Shown here in pieces: positions 50,315 through 60,908 of a DNA stretch of 64,000 bases. Position 1 is the first letter of the stretch; each line of letters begins with the position of its first letter. The notes below the pieces were generated by a model. The model was not told where the DNA came from, did not search any database, and saw nothing but the letters and a program-made list of their open reading frames with translations. The stretch comes from Gammaproteobacteria bacterium (GTDB lineage Bacteria; Pseudomonadota; Gammaproteobacteria; SZUA-229): contig JADGFA010000003.1 of assembly GCA_016744065.1 (NCBI GenBank), positions 1-64,000 of the forward strand, read 5' to 3'. The position numbers were made by a program, and so were the translations under genes.

Positions 50315-53300
50315 ATGAGAGTTATGGCCTATAACATTACAAAGCAGGTTGCTTTGTCCATGGTTGTTTATCTGGCTGGAAGTACAAGTGTTTTTGCAGG
50401 AAATATTGGTATTTCTCAAACACCATTGTTTTTAGGCTCCAGTGTACAGCCAAATGTATTTATTGTAAGTGATGATTCAGGATCAATGGACTGGGAAACA
50501 ATGATGCCAGGCTACTGGCTTTATAGTTCTTATGATCCCAATCCATTAAGAGATAATAGTTTTGGTGATTACACTGCTACCTGGGAGGATGAAGGGACCT
50601 GGAGAGCCGCAGAGTTTAATGGTGGTGATAATGTCAGAGGGTCATATGGTTATATATATGGTCGCCCTGGTTACCATGGCTCGGGTACCAATAGTACGGA
50701 TAATGTGTATGGAAATGATTGTACAGGTCAAAACTACAAGGGTTGGGCTGAGGAATGTAATGAGGGAAGCTCCAAGTCAGCATTTGTTGTTGACTGGCGT
50801 GGTCGTTCATCAGGACTTAATAAAGTTTTTTTTAATGCGGATATAGATTATAAGCCCTGGTCAGGCCCCTGTGGTTATGGAGACTGTATTGATGCAAGTT
50901 TTACAGCGGCCAGGAATGATCCCTATGATTCACAGACGGGTTATAACATTATAAGAAATCTTGAAAGTAATGGTAATGGACAGGGCGGGGCTTTTGTTCA
51001 TGATGTCTGGATTGATGATTCCGGGTATACAGGGACGCATCCAGACGCAGGTCCGAAGTTTAATGAAACGGGTTATGCTGCATCGGGTCTTGCACAGGGT
51101 GCAGGTACTGTTGCTGCAGATACACCAAATGAAATAGTAGACCTATGGGATTCACATATGCGATTCACCGTGGGGAGTGGGCAAATTAATGTTGAATTAA
51201 TTGCCTATAATCCAGTTCCTTCTGGTGGTGGTCGCGGGCTTAATGAAACCAGTGTTTTTGATACAGATATTTCTAATTTGAGTTGTTACGATGTATTGGG
51301 TAGCAACTCAATGGTTGCTAATATCAGAAATCAGATCGTTAATGATTTTGCAAATGCGGGAACTTATGTTCATGCAACTGGCGCAGAAGGTTGTCGTACT
51401 ATAGCGGAAACACGACAAAATATAGCAAACTGGTATCAGTATTATCGTCGGCGTGCATTCAATGTAAAAAATGCGGTTGCTGCGGTTATTGATGCACAAC
51501 CCAATTTTAGATATGGCATGACCTTGTTAAACCGGGATTCAACGACAGGTAATAATATATTTACTGAAATACCGCCAATATCTTATAACGGCTCTCAAAT
51601 ATCAGCGCATAATTTATTAATAAAGGAAGATTATTTTAAGTTTGAGCAGCCATCAGTTGGTACGCCGTTAAGGAAGGCATTGAAAAAAGCAGGAAAATAT
51701 TATGCTCACCAGCTTTCAGGAAAAGCAGATCCCATTGCGTATTCATGTCAGAAAAACTTTTCTATATTATTTACAGATGGGTACTGGAATGGAGACAGCC
51801 CAAGTGTAGGTGATACAGATGGTGATGGTGAACCTAACACGGTAGCTGATGTTGCATATAAATACTATAAAAGTGATTTAAATACTGGATTAGATAATAA
51901 TGTATTAAGAGACAGTGGTGAGGAAGATTTACCTACTTATAATCCTCCAGATGGTGATAGAACGCACCAGCACATGGTGACATTTACTGTCGCATTTGGT
52001 GTGACGGGCGCTTTAGTCGATGCGGATAGTGATGGTAATCCTGATAAAAATTATGCAGGCAATAACTGGAGTGTGACTAATGAACCTACTAAAGATGGTG
52101 ATTGGGGGCCAGCAGATACGGGGCCAGATAGAATAGATGATTTGTGGCATGCCGCTTTTAATACATCGGGTACTTATGCATCGGCGGCAACGCCTGATGA
52201 AATTACTGAAAAATTAATCAAAGCCATAAGTAATATTGCCAATCGCATAAGCTCAGCAGCAGCGGTTGCTTTAAATTCCGGCACGCTTAATGCCAATAGT
52301 CGGGTTTACCAGGCGGCATTCGACAGTAATGACTGGTCTGGCTCTTTGCGATCGGTACCGATTCAGGATGGTCCAGTTGATGAATTACCGTTAGGTGCTC
52401 CAGATGGACTGGATGATTCGCCTGCAGAATGCGCAAGTCATCCGACTCTTGGAGAACTTTGCGATGAAGAATGGGACGCGGCAGCGAAACTAGAAGTCAG
52501 GTCGGCCTCCGATAGAGATATATTTACATTCAGTTCAGATTCAGCAAGTGGTATTACTTTTAAAGACATCGCGGATCTTGGTGTTACTCAGCAAACAGCT
52601 TTAAGAACGAACCCTGATTCTTTGATTGTTGAAGCAGTTGTGTCAGGTCAACAACGTCTTGATTATATAAGGGGAGATAATTCAAATGAAGGTAGTTTAG
52701 CTGGTGAGTATCGTGCTCGTAAAACAGTTGCTACTGGAAGCTCAAAATTGGGTGATATTATTCACTCGGCACCTTCATTTGTAGGTAAACCAGATTTGTT
52801 TTATCCAGATAATTTAGAAGCGTCAAGTTATAACGCTTATAAAATTGCTCATAAGAACAGGACTGGTGTTGTATATGTCGGAGCAAATGATGGTATGTTG
52901 CATGCATTTGATGCGTCAACAGATAGTAGTAAAGGTGAAGAGCTTTTTGCTTATGTGCCGGGTAAGCTGGTATATAAATTAAATGAACTAACATCGCAGA
53001 ACTATAATCAGCGCCATGCTTATTTTGTTGACGGTAGTCCTGTTGTGTTTGATGCATATGATGGTGGCTGGAATACATTGTTAGCTGCATCAGCAGGTGC
53101 GGGTGCTCAGCTTGTATATGGTTTGAATATTACATCGCCATCATCATTTGGTGAGTCAGATATTTTGTGGGAGTTTACCGATGAACCCAGGGTTTCAGGG
53201 AGTAAAACATTTGGTGATATTGACCTCGGTTATACTATTGGTGATGTCTCCTATGCCAGAATGAATAATGGTAAATGGGTTGTTATTTTTGGTAACGGTT

Positions 53301-54370
53301 TTAATAACACAGAAGCAGATGGAAATGTGAGTACTACGGGTAATGCGGCTATTTATGTAGTGGATGCATTTACAGGGGAATTAATTAAAAAATTCGATAC
53401 CAAAGTAGGAACGGCAGAAGATCCGACTGGTGCGGGCCGTTCGAATGGTATTTCACGTGTAACGCCTATTGATATGAATGGTGATTTTAAAGTTGACTAT
53501 TTATATGCTGGAGATTTATTCGGCAATGTCTGGAAAATGGATGTAACGTCTTCAAGTGTGGTGTCATGGGACTCGAGCTGGTCTTCAGGGGGGGATCCTA
53601 AGCCATTTTATATTGCAAAGGATTCCAATGGTGATGTTCAGCCTATTACTACGGCAATTTCTGTAAAGCGTCATCCAGAGAGAATTTCTAATACATTAGC
53701 CTTGTTTGGAACAGGTTCTTATTTCACTGTAAATGATGCGACAACTGTCCAGACGCAAACATTTTATGCTATTTGGGATGATGATACGGCAGCACAATAT
53801 GATAGAAGCCAGTTGTTGGAACAGGAAATTCTAAGTGTAAATAATGTAGTGGGCGATGATGGGGTTAACCGTGAATTTAGAGTGACGTCGAGTGCTAATG
53901 TTGATCCAGCCAATTATAAAATTGACTGGAGTACTGATAAAGGCTGGTACATGGATCTGGGTTACGGTATTGATGTAGGTGAGCGGGTTAATGTGGAGCC
54001 ATTACTCCGCGGAGACAGGATTATTTTTGTAACGTTAACGCCAGATCCAGATCCATGTAATGATGGTGGTAGTAGCTGGATTATGGAGTTAAGCTCAAAT
54101 GATGGTAGCCGTTTACCGCAGTCGCCATTTGATGTGAATGGTGATGGTCTTATTAGTGATCTGGATGTTGTTAATTTTGGTGGCGATGCGGACACGATAA
54201 CATCTGGTGTTAGATCTAAAGAGGGTATAGTTGCAAAACCGGGTATTCTAAATACCAAGGGTAAAAAAGAGCTTAAATTCTTTAGTGGTACTACAGGTAA
54301 TATTGAAACAGTAACTGAATCAATTGATGAAAATAAAAGAGATCGTCAGTCATGGCGTCAACTAAGATAG
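50315..54370 (+). CDS. pilY1: Pilus tip adhesin/assembly protein PilY1
   Basis: 1351 aa. Signal peptide (to ~residue 29), then an N-terminal von Willebrand factor A-like region with the MIDAS sequence DDSGSM (residues 53-58). A C-terminal beta propeller (~830-1250) contains the PilY1 signature YVGANDGMLHAFDAST and FTGELIKKFDT. Acidic DxDxDG-type loops (DTDGDGEP, DADSDGNPD, DVNGDGLISDLD) could bind calcium, as in Pseudomonas PilY1. The start at 50315 has GGAG six nt upstream; the ATG at 50303 does not. It controls pilus extension and adhesion. Confidence 0.95.
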   Translation: MRVMAYNITKQVALSMVVYLAGSTSVFAGNIGISQTPLFLGSSVQPNVFIVSDDSGSMDWETMMPGYWLYSSYDPNPLRDNSFGDYTATWEDEGTWRAAEFNGGDNVRGSYGYIYGRPGYHGSGTNSTDNVYGNDCTGQNYKGWAEECNEGSSKSAFVVDWRGRSSGLNKVFFNADIDYKPWSGPCGYGDCIDASFTAARNDPYDSQTGYNIIRNLESNGNGQGGAFVHDVWIDDSGYTGTHPDAGPKFNETGYAASGLAQGAGTVAADTPNEIVDLWDSHMRFTVGSGQINVELIAYNPVPSGGGRGLNETSVFDTDISNLSCYDVLGSNSMVANIRNQIVNDFANAGTYVHATGAEGCRTIAETRQNIANWYQYYRRRAFNVKNAVAAVIDAQPNFRYGMTLLNRDSTTGNNIFTEIPPISYNGSQISAHNLLIKEDYFKFEQPSVGTPLRKALKKAGKYYAHQLSGKADPIAYSCQKNFSILFTDGYWNGDSPSVGDTDGDGEPNTVADVAYKYYKSDLNTGLDNNVLRDSGEEDLPTYNPPDGDRTHQHMVTFTVAFGVTGALVDADSDGNPDKNYAGNNWSVTNEPTKDGDWGPADTGPDRIDDLWHAAFNTSGTYASAATPDEITEKLIKAISNIANRISSAAAVALNSGTLNANSRVYQAAFDSNDWSGSLRSVPIQDGPVDELPLGAPDGLDDSPAECASHPTLGELCDEEWDAAAKLEVRSASDRDIFTFSSDSASGITFKDIADLGVTQQTALRTNPDSLIVEAVVSGQQRLDYIRGDNSNEGSLAGEYRARKTVATGSSKLGDIIHSAPSFVGKPDLFYPDNLEASSYNAYKIAHKNRTGVVYVGANDGMLHAFDASTDSSKGEELFAYVPGKLVYKLNELTSQNYNQRHAYFVDGSPVVFDAYDGGWNTLLAASAGAGAQLVYGLNITSPSSFGESDILWEFTDEPRVSGSKTFGDIDLGYTIGDVSYARMNNGKWVVIFGNGFNNTEADGNVSTTGNAAIYVVDAFTGELIKKFDTKVGTAEDPTGAGRSNGISRVTPIDMNGDFKVDYLYAGDLFGNVWKMDVTSSSVVSWDSSWSSGGDPKPFYIAKDSNGDVQPITTAISVKRHPERISNTLALFGTGSYFTVNDATTVQTQTFYAIWDDDTAAQYDRSQLLEQEILSVNNVVGDDGVNREFRVTSSANVDPANYKIDWSTDKGWYMDLGYGIDVGERVNVEPLLRGDRIIFVTLTPDPDPCNDGGSSWIMELSSNDGSRLPQSPFDVNGDGLISDLDVVNFGGDADTITSGVRSKEGIVAKPGILNTKGKKELKFFSGTTGNIETVTESIDENKRDRQSWRQLR

Positions 54371-54380
54371 GAAGGCTCCG

Positions 54381-54701
54381 ATGAAAAATTTTTTTAAACA
54401 GATAGTGTTGGGTTTTTTATTAATATTCTCAGGGTTTGTTTTTAGTCAGCTAGCAGTAGCAAATGAAGGTTTTGGCTCATCGTCTATTGTGAATATTGAT
54501 AAAACAAAAAAAATAATTGATTTTGGTGATCAAAAATTTAAGTATGATAAAAATACAGTTGTGTATAGTTTGCAGGGTAAAAAGTTTGATATAAATGTGC
54601 TGGAAAAAGGTATGGTTGCAAAAGCAGGTTTTAATCCAGCGCAACGGTATGTTGGGTACCCCGTATTACAGTCGGTGCATTTGAAGTCCACCATAGATTA
54701 A
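54381..54701 (+). CDS. Small exported protein in the pilin operon (PilY2-like position)
   Basis: 106 aa with a signal peptide ending near LAVANEGF (~residue 27), then a short beta-rich domain ([33 protein letters not shown]). GAAGG lies upstream. Its place between pilY1 and the pilE-like gene matches PilY2 of Pseudomonas, but I see no decisive sequence match. Its stop codon overlaps the next possible start. Confidence 0.75.
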   Translation: MKNFFKQIVLGFLLIFSGFVFSQLAVANEGFGSSSIVNIDKTKKIIDFGDQKFKYDKNTVVYSLQGKKFDINVLEKGMVAKAGFNPAQRYVGYPVLQSVHLKSTID

Positions 54702-54730
54702 TGTATCAGCAATATAAAAGGTTTAGTGTT

Positions 54731-55141
54731 ATGAAAAGACAGGCAGGGTTTACCTTAATAGAGCTAATGATTGTAGTTGCTATAGTTGGTGTATTAGCAG
54801 CAATAGCTTTTCCAGCATTTCAGACTTATTCTGACAGAGCGAGTAGAACGGCTAACTGCAAAGGCCCGCTTCTGGAAATCGCCATTGAAATGGAAGAATT
54901 TCATGCAGTTAACCGGACTTATCCGCCGGTAGGGTTGTTGAGTGCAACGACTATTCCTTATGACGGCAGTAGAGGTGACTATGTGTATGAGATTGCTGAA
55001 TCAACAGCTACTACTTATGTGCTTCAGTGTACAATTCCGAGTGATAAAGATACTGATTGTGGTTCTTTAAGATATGATAATTTTGGCCGTAAGTCTGCTC
55101 CGAATGCGACAGATAGATCGTCTGAGGAATGTTGGAGATAA
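54731..55141 (+). CDS. pilE: PilE-like type IV minor pilin
   Basis: 136 aa. Leader MKRQAG before [20 protein letters not shown], the classical type IVa pilin N-terminus with Glu5. The C-terminal part has three cysteines ([36 protein letters not shown]); the last pair could form the D-region disulfide. AAAGG precedes the ATG at 54731; the upstream ATG at 54701 overlaps the previous stop codon and would give a longer leader. It ends the fimT-to-pilE operon. Confidence 0.9.
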   Translation: MKRQAGFTLIELMIVVAIVGVLAAIAFPAFQTYSDRASRTANCKGPLLEIAIEMEEFHAVNRTYPPVGLLSATTIPYDGSRGDYVYEIAESTATTYVLQCTIPSDKDTDCGSLRYDNFGRKSAPNATDRSSEECWR

Positions 55142-55176
55142 CGATAGTCACATTAGATTTTAAATTTCTTAATTAT

Positions 55177-56109
55177 TTATTTTTTTAGCTCTTTAGGCAA
55201 CTGAAAAACAATATTTTCGGTTGATTCATTTTTATCTGCCAGGCTTGCGCCAAACCAGGTCTGTATTTTTTCTATTACTTCCTCTACCAGTAGCTCCGGC
55301 GCAGAAGCGCCGGCAGTTAGGCCAATATTCAGTTTGTTTTTAAACCAGCCTTTCTCAAGTTCATTTGCATTATCAATAAGGTAGGAGGGGATGTTGTTTT
55401 TGATGGCAAGTTCTTTCAGGCGATTTGAGTTTGAGCTATTGGGGGAGCCAACAACAATAATCATATCGCAGGATTTTGACAGGTCTTTAATTGCATTTTG
55501 TCTGTTCTGGGTGGCGTAGCAAATATCATTTTTTTTCGGTCCCTGAATATCTGGAAATTTGTTTTTCAGTTCAGAGATAATGTTTTTTGTGTCATCAACC
55601 GATAGCGTGGTTTGTGTTACATATGCAATTGCAGAGTCTTTATTTATATTCAGATTTTTAACGTCTTTGGTGTCTTCAACCAAATATATCTGTGCTTTAT
55701 TATTACTGAATTGTCCCATCGTGCCATCCACTTCAGGGTGACCGGCGTGGCCGACTAAAATGACATTGGTATCATTTTTTGCATAGCGGGCTACTTCCAT
55801 ATGTACTTTTGTAACTAAAGGGCAGGTGGCATCAAAAATTTTCAGTTGTCGGTTTTGGGCTTCCTGTTGTACTTTTTGTGAAACCCCATGGGCACTAAAA
55901 ATAACAGTTGAATCATCTGGTATTTCGCTTAATTCTTCTACAAAAACAGCACCATTATTTTTTAAGCAATTAACGACATATGTATTATGAACAACTTCGT
56001 GACGTACATAAATAGGCGCACCAAAAATTTTCAGTGCTCGTTCCACTATTTCAATGGCTCTATCAACACCGGCACAAAAGCCTCGGGGGTTGGCTAGTTG
56101 TATTTTCAT
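55177..56109 (-). CDS. ispH: 4-hydroxy-3-methylbut-2-enyl diphosphate reductase
   Basis: 310 aa Fe-S enzyme, last step of the MEP isoprenoid pathway, producing IPP and DMAPP. The three cluster cysteines are in [14 protein letters not shown] (Cys12), [11 protein letters not shown] and [11 protein letters not shown]. The conserved [12 protein letters not shown] and [14 protein letters not shown] motifs are present. It lies 13 bp downstream of fkpB in the ileS-lspA-fkpB-ispH order of many Gammaproteobacteria. Confidence 0.97.
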   Translation of the reverse strand: MKIQLANPRGFCAGVDRAIEIVERALKIFGAPIYVRHEVVHNTYVVNCLKNNGAVFVEELSEIPDDSTVIFSAHGVSQKVQQEAQNRQLKIFDATCPLVTKVHMEVARYAKNDTNVILVGHAGHPEVDGTMGQFSNNKAQIYLVEDTKDVKNLNINKDSAIAYVTQTTLSVDDTKNIISELKNKFPDIQGPKKNDICYATQNRQNAIKDLSKSCDMIIVVGSPNSSNSNRLKELAIKNNIPSYLIDNANELEKGWFKNKLNIGLTAGASAPELLVEEVIEKIQTWFGASLADKNESTENIVFQLPKELKK

Positions 56110-56122
56110 AACTTTAACTGTC

Positions 56123-56551
56123 TTATAATATAGAAATTATTTTAGCCGTGAATTTTATAACACGTCCTGCAAGGGGGTGGCTAAAATCAACCTGAACTTC
56201 GTCCTGTGAAATGCTAACGATAGTTCCCATAATTTCTGTGTCATCAGGCCCATCAAAAGCAATGACCTGATTTTCTTCTGGAGGCATGTCTTTGGGAAAA
56301 TCTTCAATGGGTAAGCTGTGAATGTTATCTTCATGGCGTTCTCCAAAAGCCAGCTCAGGAGATAATTCAACGGATATTGTTTCGCCCTCGGGTTTACCGA
56401 TCAGGGCATCCTCCATGCCCGATGTCAGGCTGCCATTGCCTATTTCAAATTCAATGGCTTCTTCATCAAAATTAGATTCAACTTCAGTTCCATCTTCTAA
56501 TTCCATTTTAAATAAAAGTAATAATCGGCTATTGCTACTAACTGTCTTCAT
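56123..56551 (-). CDS. fkpB: FKBP-type peptidyl-prolyl isomerase (FkpB/SlpA)
   Basis: 142 aa SlpA-type FKBP with an inserted IF domain (~60-120). [37 protein letters not shown] and [14 protein letters not shown] are family motifs. It isomerises prolyl bonds and acts as a cytoplasmic chaperone. Its ATG at 56551 lies 14 bp inside lspA's 3' end. The gene is 13 bp before ispH. Confidence 0.94.
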   Translation of the reverse strand: MKTVSSNSRLLLLFKMELEDGTEVESNFDEEAIEFEIGNGSLTSGMEDALIGKPEGETISVELSPELAFGERHEDNIHSLPIEDFPKDMPPEENQVIAFDGPDDTEIMGTIVSISQDEVQVDFSHPLAGRVIKFTAKIISIL

Positions 56552-57029
56552 GTGGGTTCTTTAGTGTGTCGTAAATTAATAAAATGGCGCCTATTGTAAT
56601 AGCCGAATCGGCAATGTTAAAAGCAGGCCAGTGGTGTTGCTGAAAATAAACATCGAGAAAATCAATGACATGGCCATATATAGCACGATCGATGAGGTTG
56701 CCTATGGCGCCACCCAGTATAAAAGCCAGAGCGGTATATTGCAGAACCTGATGTGTTTTTAATTTATTTATCCAGAGGTATATAAAAATACTTACACCAC
56801 TGGTTAAAATAAGAAAAAACCAGCGTTGCCAGCCACCTGCATTGGCAAGAAAACTAAAAGCAGCGCCCTTATTATACATAAGAGTCAAATTAAACATGGG
56901 CATGACCTGGACTGGCTGATGATAATGTAAAAAATGATCTGCAAGTACTTTACTTAGTTGATCCAGTACAATGATTAAAATAGTAATCCAGGCCCATTGC
57001 TTGATTTTTATCTGGCTATTATCAGGCAT
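56538..57029 (-). CDS. lspA: Lipoprotein signal peptidase (SPase II)
   Basis: 163 aa, four transmembrane helices. Aspartyl protease of the inner membrane that removes signal peptides from prolipoproteins. The catalytic aspartates are in [20 protein letters not shown] and [13 protein letters not shown]. The ATG at 57029 overlaps the ileS stop by 8 bp; the upstream in-frame ATGs are inside ileS and less likely. LspA would process LptM (15877) and the lipoprotein at 12172. Confidence 0.95.
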   Translation of the reverse strand: MPDNSQIKIKQWAWITILIIVLDQLSKVLADHFLHYHQPVQVMPMFNLTLMYNKGAAFSFLANAGGWQRWFFLILTSGVSIFIYLWINKLKTHQVLQYTALAFILGGAIGNLIDRAIYGHVIDFLDVYFQQHHWPAFNIADSAITIGAILLIYDTLKNPHEDS

Positions 57030-59862
57030 AATGTCTGGTTTCACCTTCGCCATCAACGTTATCTACGCAGCGACCGCATAATTCAGGGTGGTTTGAGAGT
57101 GCTCCTACGTCTTCACGCAGGTGCCAGCAACGAGTGCATTTAGCGTATTTTGATTTCTCAACGCTGACACTAATTGTTTCGCCATTACTTAATTCTATTT
57201 TTTCTATTGAGTCGGGCGTTTCACTTTCCGTATGTATTGATGCGTAAGAGGTTATTAATACAAATCTAAGCTCGTCATTAAGTGAGCTTAGAGTACGATG
57301 TAATTGATCACTGCAGTACAGTTTAACTTGCGCATCCAGTGAAGAACCAATTTTTCCAGCAACACGAATTTGTTCAAGCTGTTTACTAACATGGGTTCTT
57401 GTTTCGCGAATGACGCTCCAGAAATCAAAATTCATAGTCTCTGAAGGGCTTAAGTCGAATAATTTCTCATACCAGGTCTCAAGTAAAACAGAGTCGCTAT
57501 GTTGTCCGGGAATTTCATTCCAGATTTCTTCGGCAGTAAAACTTAAAATGGGTGCCATCCAGCGTGTCATCGCTTCAATGATATGGTGTATTGCTGTTTG
57601 TGCAGAGCGGCGTGCGATACAATTTATATGTGTGGTGTACTGCCGATCCTTAATCACGTCAAGATAAAAACTGCCCATGTCTTCAGAGCAAAAATTATGC
57701 AATTTTTGATAAATAATATGGAAGTTATAATTTTTATAAGCTTCGATTATTTCTTTTTGAATTTGCAGTGTCTGTGCAACAGCCCATTTGTCTAATGCGA
57801 GCATGTCTTTTTCTTCAAGCATATCCGTATCAGGGTTAAAGCCATTCAGGTTAGCCAGAAGAAAGCGTGAAGTGTTGCGAATACGTCGATAAGAATCTGC
57901 TGTGCGTTTCAGGATTTCATCAGATACAGATATTTCAGCGCTATAATCTGTTGAGGCAACCCAGAGACGCAAAATATCAGCACCTAATGAATTAAATATT
58001 TTCTGTGGCTGTATAACATTACCTAAGGATTTGGACATTTTTTTACCGTCGGCATCAACGGTAAACCCATGGGTAAGTACTGTTTTATAAGGTGCATTGT
58101 TTCTGATGGCAACAGATGTTAACAGGGATGACTGAAACCAGCCTCGATGCTGGTCAGAGCCTTCGAGGTATAAATCCGCGGGCACATCCAGTTCTTCTCT
58201 TTGTTCCAGTATTGCCGCATGACTAACACCTGAATCAAACCACACATCTAAAGTGTCTGTCACCTTGTCATAATTAATTGCATCATCACCTAGTATGTCT
58301 TCTGCTGATTTTGAGAACCAGGCGTCTATGCCGTCCTGCTCAATATTACTGGCAATTGTTTTTATAAGTTCCTGGGTATTTGGGTGCAGCTCTCCTGTTT
58401 CTTTATGAACAAAAAGTGTAATGGGTACACCCCATGTTCGTTGACGTGATATACACCAGTCAGGGCGGCCTTCAACCATGCCTTCAATACGTGCCTTGCC
58501 CCAGTCGGGCATCCATTGTGTTTCATTAATTGCCGTTATTGCCTGATCGCGCAGATCATTTTGTTTCATACTGATAAACCACTGTGGAGTGGCACGGAAA
58601 ATAATGGGTGTTTTATGTCTCCAGCAATGCGGGTAGCTATGTTTCAGTTTGCGAAATTTTAGCAGTGCATTATTCTCTCTGAGTTTTTCAATGATTGCAT
58701 CATTTGCCTTGTTAATATGCTGGCCTGCAAATATTTCTGTATCGGGTAAAAACACACCATTACTGCCAACAGGGTTGTAAACATCAATGCCATATTTTGT
58801 GCCAACAATATAATCGTCCTGACCATGGCCTGGTGCAGTATGTACGGCACCGGTTCCTGCTTCAGTTGTAACGTGATCCCCAAGAATAACGGGTACCTGT
58901 CGAGTGTAAAACGGATGTTGTAATAACTGGTTTTCCAGGGCGCTACCATTACAACGGCCAATGATGGTGAATTTTTCAGTTTCATAGCGTTCAAGTGCAC
59001 TCTCATGTAGTGCTTCAGCTAGCAGCAGGTTAATGCTGCCAACAGGTGTTTCTGCTTTAACCAGAACGTATTCGAAGTCGGGGTGAAGGGATACAGCCAT
59101 ATTTGCTGGCAGCGTCCAGGGCGTAGTTGTCCAGATAACCGTAGCGACAGGTAAATTATTTTTTTCAGCATCACATGCTTTGAAAAAAGCGTCAGCGTCA
59201 ATGGCTTTAAATATAACGTCAATGGCTGAGGATGTTTTATCCTCATATTCCACTTCGGCTTCGGCAAGAGCAGAGCCGCAATCAAGACACCAGTGAACAG
59301 GCTTGCTCCCTTTGTGTAAATGTCCTTTGTCAATTATTTTTCCAAGTGTACGAACGATATTAGCTTCATACTTAAAATCCATGGTGAGGTAAGGGTTTTC
59401 CCAGTCACCTAAAATACCTAAGCGAATAAAGTCATCTCTTTGGCCGTTAACCTGTGTCTGTGCATATGTGCGGCATTTATCACGAAAAGTCTTCGCATCT
59501 ATTTTCTGGCCTGGCTTGCCCACTTTTTTTTCAACATTTAATTCAATGGGTAAGCCATGGCAGTCCCATCCAGGAATGTAAGGTGCATCAAAACCATCAA
59601 GTGTGCGGCTTTTAATAATAATATCTTTTAATATTTTGTTTACGGCATGGCCAATATGGATGTTGCCATTAGCGTAAGGAGGGCCATCGTGCAAAATGAA
59701 TTTAGGTCGGCCTTTGCTGGCTTTGCGAATTTTTTGATAAAGATTTTTTTCCTGCCATTGCTTAAGCATTTCTGGTTCACGTTTAGCCAGGTTTCCACGC
59801 ATTGGAAAATCTGTTGCTGGCAGGTTTAGAGTGTTTTTATAATCTGTTGTTTGTTCAGTCAC
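57022..59862 (-). CDS. ileS: Isoleucyl-tRNA synthetase
   Basis: 946 aa, class I synthetase. The HIGH motif is in [14 protein letters not shown] and KMSKS in [13 protein letters not shown]. The editing (CP1) domain is recognisable at ~190-390 ([11 protein letters not shown]). A zinc-binding C-terminal finger has four cysteines ([21 protein letters not shown]), the bacterial type 1 form. It belongs to the ribF-ileS-lspA-fkpB-ispH run, ~28 bp after ribF. Confidence 0.98.
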   Translation of the reverse strand: MTEQTTDYKNTLNLPATDFPMRGNLAKREPEMLKQWQEKNLYQKIRKASKGRPKFILHDGPPYANGNIHIGHAVNKILKDIIIKSRTLDGFDAPYIPGWDCHGLPIELNVEKKVGKPGQKIDAKTFRDKCRTYAQTQVNGQRDDFIRLGILGDWENPYLTMDFKYEANIVRTLGKIIDKGHLHKGSKPVHWCLDCGSALAEAEVEYEDKTSSAIDVIFKAIDADAFFKACDAEKNNLPVATVIWTTTPWTLPANMAVSLHPDFEYVLVKAETPVGSINLLLAEALHESALERYETEKFTIIGRCNGSALENQLLQHPFYTRQVPVILGDHVTTEAGTGAVHTAPGHGQDDYIVGTKYGIDVYNPVGSNGVFLPDTEIFAGQHINKANDAIIEKLRENNALLKFRKLKHSYPHCWRHKTPIIFRATPQWFISMKQNDLRDQAITAINETQWMPDWGKARIEGMVEGRPDWCISRQRTWGVPITLFVHKETGELHPNTQELIKTIASNIEQDGIDAWFSKSAEDILGDDAINYDKVTDTLDVWFDSGVSHAAILEQREELDVPADLYLEGSDQHRGWFQSSLLTSVAIRNNAPYKTVLTHGFTVDADGKKMSKSLGNVIQPQKIFNSLGADILRLWVASTDYSAEISVSDEILKRTADSYRRIRNTSRFLLANLNGFNPDTDMLEEKDMLALDKWAVAQTLQIQKEIIEAYKNYNFHIIYQKLHNFCSEDMGSFYLDVIKDRQYTTHINCIARRSAQTAIHHIIEAMTRWMAPILSFTAEEIWNEIPGQHSDSVLLETWYEKLFDLSPSETMNFDFWSVIRETRTHVSKQLEQIRVAGKIGSSLDAQVKLYCSDQLHRTLSSLNDELRFVLITSYASIHTESETPDSIEKIELSNGETISVSVEKSKYAKCTRCWHLREDVGALSNHPELCGRCVDNVDGEGETRHYA

Positions 59863-59890
59863 TTGTTTTTCTTCTCAAATAAATTCTGGT

Positions 59891-60829
59891 TTATTTAGTT
59901 GTTACTGAGGCAAAAAAATCTTTTGCTATTTTGCTATCTTTAACAATCTGTTGTTTTAAATCATCAAATGAATCAAAACGTTTTTCATCACGTATTTTCT
60001 GTTTAAATTCAATACATACTTTCTGGCCATATATCTCTTTATTAAAGTTGAACAGGTGCACTTCCAGTTGTAGGCTTTGTCCGTCAACAGTAGGGCGTTT
60101 ACCAATATTGGCAACACCTTTTTCTGAAAAATTGTTTTCTCCCGTCATGTGTACTGCGTAAACCCCATGAATAGCGGTTGCATGACGATGTAGTTTTATA
60201 TTGGCAGTAGGGAAGCCAATAGTACGTCCACGTTTATCGCCATGCGCAATACGGCCACAAATTTGATAGGCTCGCCCGAGCATCTCTTCAGCCTGTTTTA
60301 ACTGATTCTGTATAAGAGCCTGTCTTATTCGTGTACTGCTAATGCGTTCATTTTTATAACAGTAGCTGTCTGTATTATGGACTTCGAAGTTGTATTTTTT
60401 TCCTGCCAGTCGCAGGGTTTCAAAATCACCACAGCGCTTATTTCCAAAGCGAAAATCATCCCCTACTAATAAATACTTAACATTCAGTTTTTCAAGTAAT
60501 ATATTTTTTATAAATTCATTAGCCGATAATTTCGCAAGATTATGATTAAATTTTGCACATAAAAAGTAATCTACATCAGTATTTTGTAAAGCGCACCATT
60601 TTTCTCTTATACGGTGCAATCTGGCTGGTGCAGTGTGTGGGTCAAAATATTCCATGGGCAAAGGTTCAAAGCTCATAATACATGAGGGTAAATTTCGTTT
60701 CTGTGCTGCTTTTTTCAGGTTTTTTAAAATTTCCAGGTGTCCAAGGTGTACACCGTCAAAATTACCAATTGTCAGGGCGCAGCCGCGATGCTCTTCACTC
60801 AGGTTGTGCAGGCCTCTGATTAGTTGCAT
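59891..60829 (-). CDS. ribF: Bifunctional riboflavin kinase/FAD synthetase
   Basis: 312 aa. The N-terminal nucleotidyltransferase (ALTIGNFDGVHLGHLEIL, DDFRFGNKRCGD, SSTRIRQAL) adenylates FMN to FAD; the C-terminal kinase (GDKRGRTIGFPTANIKL, VANIGKRPTV, EVHLFNF) phosphorylates riboflavin. Both active sites are intact. The position between murJ and ileS is the conserved one. FAD produced here serves ThiO and other flavoproteins. Confidence 0.96.
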   Translation of the reverse strand: MQLIRGLHNLSEEHRGCALTIGNFDGVHLGHLEILKNLKKAAQKRNLPSCIMSFEPLPMEYFDPHTAPARLHRIREKWCALQNTDVDYFLCAKFNHNLAKLSANEFIKNILLEKLNVKYLLVGDDFRFGNKRCGDFETLRLAGKKYNFEVHNTDSYCYKNERISSTRIRQALIQNQLKQAEEMLGRAYQICGRIAHGDKRGRTIGFPTANIKLHRHATAIHGVYAVHMTGENNFSEKGVANIGKRPTVDGQSLQLEVHLFNFNKEIYGQKVCIEFKQKIRDEKRFDSFDDLKQQIVKDSKIAKDFFASVTTK

Positions 60830-60908
60830 TGCTAATGTCTGTCCACGTTAAAAAAGGAGAGAATTATACCTGATAATGCGGCGCATGTGGGGCTGAGGGC
60901 ACGGCTAA

